Origin: JAWUWD01 sp034112085 | GTDB lineage: Bacteria > Bacteroidota > Bacteroidia > Cytophagales > Cyclobacteriaceae | Assembly (NCBI GenBank): GCA_034112085.1 | Contig: JAWUWD010000083.1 | Coordinates: 1-10,632 of the forward strand | DNA: 10,632 nucleotides | Reading direction: 5' to 3' | Position numbers and translations under genes: made by a program | Shown here: positions 7,062 through 10,632 of the stretch, piece after piece | Numbering within the stretch: position 1 is the stretch's first letter | How the letters are laid out: every line of letters begins with the position of its first letter | Notes under the pieces: model-generated | Told to the model about the DNA's origin: nothing | Databases searched by the model: none | What the model saw: only the letters and a program-made list of their open reading frames with translations

Positions 7062-7940
7062 ATGGCTACTCCAATCATCTTAGATGGAAAAGAGACTTCT
7101 AAACAAATAAAGGGTGAGATTAAAACAGAGGTTGATGGTATTATAGCTAGTGGAGGAAAAGTACCTCATTTAGCTGCTATACTTGTAGGTAGTGATGGAG
7201 CTAGTCGAACATATGTCAATGCCAAAGTCAAGGCTTGTGAGCTGATTGGATTTGAATCTTCATTGATTGAATTAGATGCCGAAATATCTCAAGATGGACT
7301 TTTGCTTCAAGTTCAGAAGCTTAATGATAACCCAGATATTGATGGGTTTATAGTACAAGTTCCATTACCGAGGCACATCGATGAACAAGCAATTACATTA
7401 GCAATTGACCCTTCTAAAGATGTGGATGGGTTTCATCCTGAGAATTTAGGAAAATTGACATTGGGTATGCCTACTTATATTTCGGCTACGCCAAATGGCA
7501 TTTTAGAATTACTGAAGCGTTATAATATTGACACAGTTGGTAAACATTGTGTAGTTATGGGGAGAAGCCATATTGTAGGAACTCCAATGAGTATCTTGAT
7601 GGGGCAGAAGCGAGAAGTAGGGAACTGCACTGTGACCATGGTGCATAGTCGAACCCAAAATATTAAGGAATTCACTCAAAAAGCAGATATACTTATAGTT
7701 GCTATAGGGAAAGAAGGTTTTGTGACGGCAGATATGGTAAAAGAAGGAGCCGTAGTGATAGATGTAGGAATACACCGAATAGAAGATTCTACTAAAAAAT
7801 CTGGCTTCAGATTACTAGGAGATGTTAAGTTTGATGAAGTTGCTCCTAAGTGTTCACATATCACGCCTGTACCTGGAGGTGTTGGGCCAATGACCATAGC
7901 TTCATTGCTAATGAATACATTACAAGCCGTAAAATCTTAA
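7062..7940 (+). CDS. folD: Bifunctional methylenetetrahydrofolate dehydrogenase/cyclohydrolase FolD
   Basis: FolD interconverts 5,10-methylene-, 5,10-methenyl- and 10-formyl-tetrahydrofolate in the cytoplasm, using NADP. The 292 residues cover the whole family. The catalytic segment is SRTYVNAKVKACELIGF, with Y51 and K55 in the positions of the E. coli tyrosine and lysine. QVPLPRHID supplies Q99, and KDVDGFHPENLG supplies the conserved D122. The Rossmann nucleotide loop is VVMGRSHIVGTPM (164-176), and the C-terminal signature TPVPGGVGPMT (268-278) is intact. SATPNGI replaces the proteobacterial PCTPxGI, and a short GQKREVGN insert precedes the next strand; both are family-tolerated variants. 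It sits 17 bases after lepA with no promoter in between, and 77 bases before queE. Confidence 0.97.
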   Translation: MATPIILDGKETSKQIKGEIKTEVDGIIASGGKVPHLAAILVGSDGASRTYVNAKVKACELIGFESSLIELDAEISQDGLLLQVQKLNDNPDIDGFIVQVPLPRHIDEQAITLAIDPSKDVDGFHPENLGKLTLGMPTYISATPNGILELLKRYNIDTVGKHCVVMGRSHIVGTPMSILMGQKREVGNCTVTMVHSRTQNIKEFTQKADILIVAIGKEGFVTADMVKEGAVVIDVGIHRIEDSTKKSGFRLLGDVKFDEVAPKCSHITPVPGGVGPMTIASLLMNTLQAVKS

Positions 7941-7982
7941 AACTAAAGTCAGCTCTTTCGACCTGATTTAATAAAAATAAAA

Positions 7983-8017
7983 ACGCGGTTCAATTACCCG
8001 CATAATCAAAAATTGGA
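7983..8017 (+). promoter_or_regulatory. Candidate preQ1-I riboswitch in the queE leader
   Basis: The segment can be folded as the small H-type pseudoknot of class I preQ1 riboswitches. P1 is GCGG (7985-7988) with CCGC (7998-8001). It is followed directly by TTC, giving the conserved GGTTC seen in B. subtilis-type aptamers. T7989 would be the ligand-contacting uridine, and C7997, just 5' of the P1 strand, the cytosine that pairs with preQ1. An A-rich strand (ATAATCAAAAA, 8002-8012) follows. P2 forms between CAA (7991-7993, extendable to CAATT) and TTG (8013-8015, extendable to AATTG). P2 ends two bases before the queE ATG at 8018, so ligand binding would block initiation. The total of about 32 bases fits the known 34-base aptamers. 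Weak points are the 4-bp P1 with a C-A mismatch below it and the absence of any alignment support. Confidence 0.55.
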
Positions 8018-8635
8018 ATGACAAATAAGAGAGATACTTTAGAGTTTCCGATCATGGAAGCTTTTTACACAATACAAGGAGAGGGTTACCATAGAGGGAA
8101 AGCTGCATATTTCATCAGAATAGGGGGTTGTGATGTTGGCTGTGTATGGTGCGATGTCAAAGAATCTTGGGACGCAAGCCTTCATCCTAAACAATCCATT
8201 GCTCAAATCACAGAAGAGGCAATTAAACATCCCGGTAAGCTGGCTGTCATCACAGGAGGAGAACCTTTGATGTACAACCTTGATGAGCTAACAAACTCCC
8301 TCAATGAGCACGGGCTACTTACTAACATTGAAACATCTGGTGTTTATCCACTTTCTGGGAACTGGGATTGGATCTGTTTCTCACCAAAGAAGTTCAAGAC
8401 TCCTCATGATGGGATATATGACGAGGCGCATGAGCTCAAAGTAGTAATCTTCAATAAATCTGATTTCAAATGGGCTGAAGAGCATCGCTCGAAAGTCAAT
8501 CCCAATTGCAAGCTTTATCTACAGCCAGAATGGGGGAAGTCGGATGAGATGCTTCCGATGATCATTGAGTATGTCAAAAACAATCCTCGTTGGGAAATTT
8601 CATTACAGATTCATAAGTTTATGGATATCCCATAG
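8018..8635 (+). CDS. queE: 7-carboxy-7-deazaguanine synthase (radical SAM, QueE)
   Basis: QueE converts 6-carboxytetrahydropterin to 7-carboxy-7-deazaguanine, a step towards preQ0, preQ1 and queuosine in tRNA. The 205-residue length is that of the compact QueE form. PIMEAFYTIQGEGYHRGKAA (11-30) is the family opening. The [4Fe-4S] ligands are C38, C42 and C45 in GGCDVGCVWCD, a classic CX3CX2C spacing. ITGGEPLM (78-85) is the SAM-contacting GGEP motif, and IETSG and SPKKFKTP follow. The C-terminus, YLQPEWGK and SLQIHKFMDIP, is the conserved QueE end. No other queuosine gene (queC, queD, queF) is in the window. It lies 77 bases after folD, with a candidate preQ1-I riboswitch abutting the start codon and no separate promoter that I can recognise, so it may be read from the lepA-folD transcript. 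Confidence 0.95.
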   Translation: MTNKRDTLEFPIMEAFYTIQGEGYHRGKAAYFIRIGGCDVGCVWCDVKESWDASLHPKQSIAQITEEAIKHPGKLAVITGGEPLMYNLDELTNSLNEHGLLTNIETSGVYPLSGNWDWICFSPKKFKTPHDGIYDEAHELKVVIFNKSDFKWAEEHRSKVNPNCKLYLQPEWGKSDEMLPMIIEYVKNNPRWEISLQIHKFMDIP

Positions 8636-8692
8636 ATGATCGTTCTAGTTAATTTGCTGTTGAATGGAATGTTTATTGCAAACAACAATTAA

Positions 8693-10615
8693 ATGTGCCT
8701 TAATATTAACTTCAAACAATTAATTCTACTATTAGTTCTGCTGCCTTGTTGCTCAACACAGGGACAAGCACAGGCTAGTTTTAGTAGTAACTCTAGAAAG
8801 GCAATTGCTCTCTATACCGAAGCAGATAATTATCGTGTTCGAAGGCAATATGGGCAGGCGATTACACTGCTTGAATCGGCTATCAAAAAAGATGGTGAAT
8901 TTATTGAGGCCTACATAAGGCTAGGAGGTATTTATAAATCTCTTGAAAAGTTAACTCTTGCAGAATCTTATTACACGAAAGCCATCGATTTGGCTCCAAA
9001 CCTCCCCAAATACGCGAGGTCTTATTTTTACTTAGCAGAGATACTGATTACTTCGGAACAGTATGATGATGCTAAAATAAGTATTGAGAAATTCTTAACA
9101 TTTAATATTAAGAATGTAAAAATCCAACAGCGAGCATCTCTGTTATTGAAACAAGCTAATTACGCTATTGTTCATATGGATGAATTATTATTATTCACTC
9201 CCACTTCGTTGAATAGTAAGGTCAATCAATTTGCCATGCAATACTTTCCGGTTACCACAGCTGATGAAAACTATTTGCTTTATACTAAGAGAGATGGGGA
9301 CAGTCCTTATGATGATGAAGATATCATGATTAGTACTAAAGATGATGATGGTGAATGGGGGGATCCTGAATCTATCTCTCAAAATATCAACTCACAACTT
9401 AACGAAGGGACATGTGCAATTTCCGCTGATGGTAGAACCTTGATATTCACATCTTGCCAAGGCAGGAATGGATATGGCAGTTGTGATTTATTCATTAGTT
9501 ACAAAGTCGGGCTACAATGGTCAATCCCGGAAAATATGGGAGATCAGATAAACTCATCTGCTTGGGAGTCACAACCATCGCTTTCTGCAGATGGTAGAAT
9601 GGTCTACTTTGTATCCAACAGGAAAGGGGGCGTTGGAGGTAGAGATATCTGGTTGAGCACAAAAGAAAACGCGAATTGGGGAGCACCAAAAAATCTAGGC
9701 CGGGACATAAATACGGTAAATGAAGAGGTGTCGCCATTCATACATTCAAATGGCAAGGTGCTTTACTTTGCCTCTGACGGTATGGAAGGATATGGTGGGT
9801 TTGATATTTACAATAGTGAGTTAGATTCTTTGGATCACTGGAACTCACCTACCAATATTGGATACCCTATTAATAGAGGTAGTGATCAAATGTCATTGAT
9901 TATATCTCCAAATGGAACTACAGCCTATTATTCAGATAGTGGGGCAGAGGGCAAGAAGCTAAGTGAAATCAAGACATTTGATATCCCTGAGGAAATTAGG
10001 ATTAAGAACACAAGTCAATATGTACAAGGAACTGTGAGGGATAAATATACCAGTGAGTCACTGGGCGCAACGCTTCAGCTTTATGATCTGGATAGAGGAA
10101 AGCTTTTAGCGGAATTGTCATCGGATTCTGTTACAGCAGAATATCTTATGGTGTTGACCAATGGAGGTAACTATGCTTTATATGTTGAAAAACAAGGCTA
10201 TATATTTCAAAGCATCAATTTTGACTTTCAGCTATCCAACTTAGACCACCCTATTAATATTGATTTTGAACTCAAGCCTATAAAGAAAGGTGAATCAACT
10301 GTATTGAATAACATATTTTTCGAACATGACTCATTTGCTTTGAATGATGAATCTAAGGTTGAATTGGGCAAGGTTGCCAAATTTATTATCGATAATAATG
10401 TGAAACTTGAGATTGGGGGATACACTGATTCCACGGGTTCAGCTGATTACAATCAAGGACTCTCCCTCAAACGAGCAAAGGCAGTATATGAATACCTAGT
10501 TGATAAAAGAGGCATCCCCCAGAGTAGGTTAGCTTATCACGGATATGGTCAAGCAAATTCTATCAATTCTGATAATCAGCATAAAGCTAGAAGGATAGAA
10601 TTCACGCTGTTGTAG
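8693..10615 (+). CDS. OmpA-family envelope protein with TPR, PD40 propeller and regulatory-like domain (PorE-like architecture)
   Basis: The 640-residue protein starts with a signal sequence (QLILLLVLLPCC) and a likely cut after AQA at 28; the lipobox around C19/C20 is not canonical. TPR helices span about 34-160. Five PD40 propeller repeats follow, centred on residues 188, 243, 298, 351 and 405, with cores such as SADGRMVYF and GGRDIWLST. A carboxypeptidase-regulatory-like beta sandwich (about 442-530, QGTVRDKYTSESLGATLQLY) precedes the OmpA_C domain (536-640). Its peptidoglycan-binding Asp and Arg are present: D579 in GGYTDSTGS and R594 in LSLKRAKAV. The domain order is that of PorE, the peptidoglycan-linked component of the type IX secretion system, but paralogues with this layout are common in Bacteroidota, so I give no symbol. 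An in-frame TAA directly precedes the ATG, which fixes the start. TTAATTTG at 8649-8656 is a one-mismatch -7 box. Confidence 0.85.
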   Translation: MCLNINFKQLILLLVLLPCCSTQGQAQASFSSNSRKAIALYTEADNYRVRRQYGQAITLLESAIKKDGEFIEAYIRLGGIYKSLEKLTLAESYYTKAIDLAPNLPKYARSYFYLAEILITSEQYDDAKISIEKFLTFNIKNVKIQQRASLLLKQANYAIVHMDELLLFTPTSLNSKVNQFAMQYFPVTTADENYLLYTKRDGDSPYDDEDIMISTKDDDGEWGDPESISQNINSQLNEGTCAISADGRTLIFTSCQGRNGYGSCDLFISYKVGLQWSIPENMGDQINSSAWESQPSLSADGRMVYFVSNRKGGVGGRDIWLSTKENANWGAPKNLGRDINTVNEEVSPFIHSNGKVLYFASDGMEGYGGFDIYNSELDSLDHWNSPTNIGYPINRGSDQMSLIISPNGTTAYYSDSGAEGKKLSEIKTFDIPEEIRIKNTSQYVQGTVRDKYTSESLGATLQLYDLDRGKLLAELSSDSVTAEYLMVLTNGGNYALYVEKQGYIFQSINFDFQLSNLDHPINIDFELKPIKKGESTVLNNIFFEHDSFALNDESKVELGKVAKFIIDNNVKLEIGGYTDSTGSADYNQGLSLKRAKAVYEYLVDKRGIPQSRLAYHGYGQANSINSDNQHKARRIEFTLL

Positions 10616-10632
10616 CTAATATATTCTGTAAC

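Noticed and set aside
7946..7969. Hairpin AAGTCAG / CTGATTT after folD, as a terminator
   Set aside because: The stem has one G-T wobble and a 10-base loop, and it is followed by A-rich rather than T-rich sequence on the plus strand. The T-rich side faces the minus strand, where no gene ends.
8649..8692. Inverted TTAATT / AATTAA flanking the leader of the OmpA-family gene
   Set aside because: The arms are six AT-only bases with poor extension inward, which is expected by chance in this base composition.

Overview
The window looks like a chromosomal housekeeping region of a Bacteroidota bacterium, most likely a marine-type Cytophagales relative. The evidence is an AT-rich composition, a DUF4924 gene (a family I know from Bacteroidota), an OmpA-family protein combining TPR, PD40 propeller and OmpA_C domains, a BNR-type secreted protein tail, near absence of Shine-Dalgarno sequences, and TAnnTTTG-type -7 elements in front of some genes. 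I see no rRNA, tRNA, CRISPR array, insertion sequence or phage gene. Genus-level placement is not possible from this sequence alone.

Layout. 2-463 (+) is the 3' end of a secreted BNR/sortilin-like propeller protein that begins outside the window. 465-1046 (-) is an AcpH-type acyl-carrier-protein phosphodiesterase, convergent with it. From a 95-base divergent spacer, 1142-3559 (+) runs a tight cluster: TerB-like protein, class I methyltransferase (1-base overlap) and exported metal-dependent amidohydrolase (13-base gap). 3627-4580 (+) is an exported TPR protein, and 4586-5116 (-) is a convergent DUF4924 gene. A second divergent spacer (5117-5259) carries a good -7 element on each strand. 5260-7940 (+) holds lepA and folD (17-base gap). 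8018-8635 (+) is queE, and 8693-10615 (+) is a large TPR/propeller/OmpA envelope protein with the domain order described for PorE of the type IX secretion system.

The most interesting element is non-coding. The 77-base folD-queE spacer holds a roughly 32-base stretch ending next to the queE start codon. It can be laid out as a preQ1-I riboswitch: GCGG/CCGC P1 stem, a GGTTC junction, a cytosine in the ligand-reading position, an A-rich strand, and a 3' TTG that pairs back into the loop. Since QueE acts in preQ0/preQ1 synthesis, this is a coherent translational feedback switch. It is a hand-made structural assignment and needs a covariance-model search.

The rest is mostly conventional: translation (LepA), one-carbon metabolism (FolD), queuosine precursor synthesis (QueE), ACP turnover (AcpH) and cell-envelope proteins. 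No spacer exceeds 300 bases. I found no convincing intrinsic terminator anywhere, including between the two convergent gene pairs.
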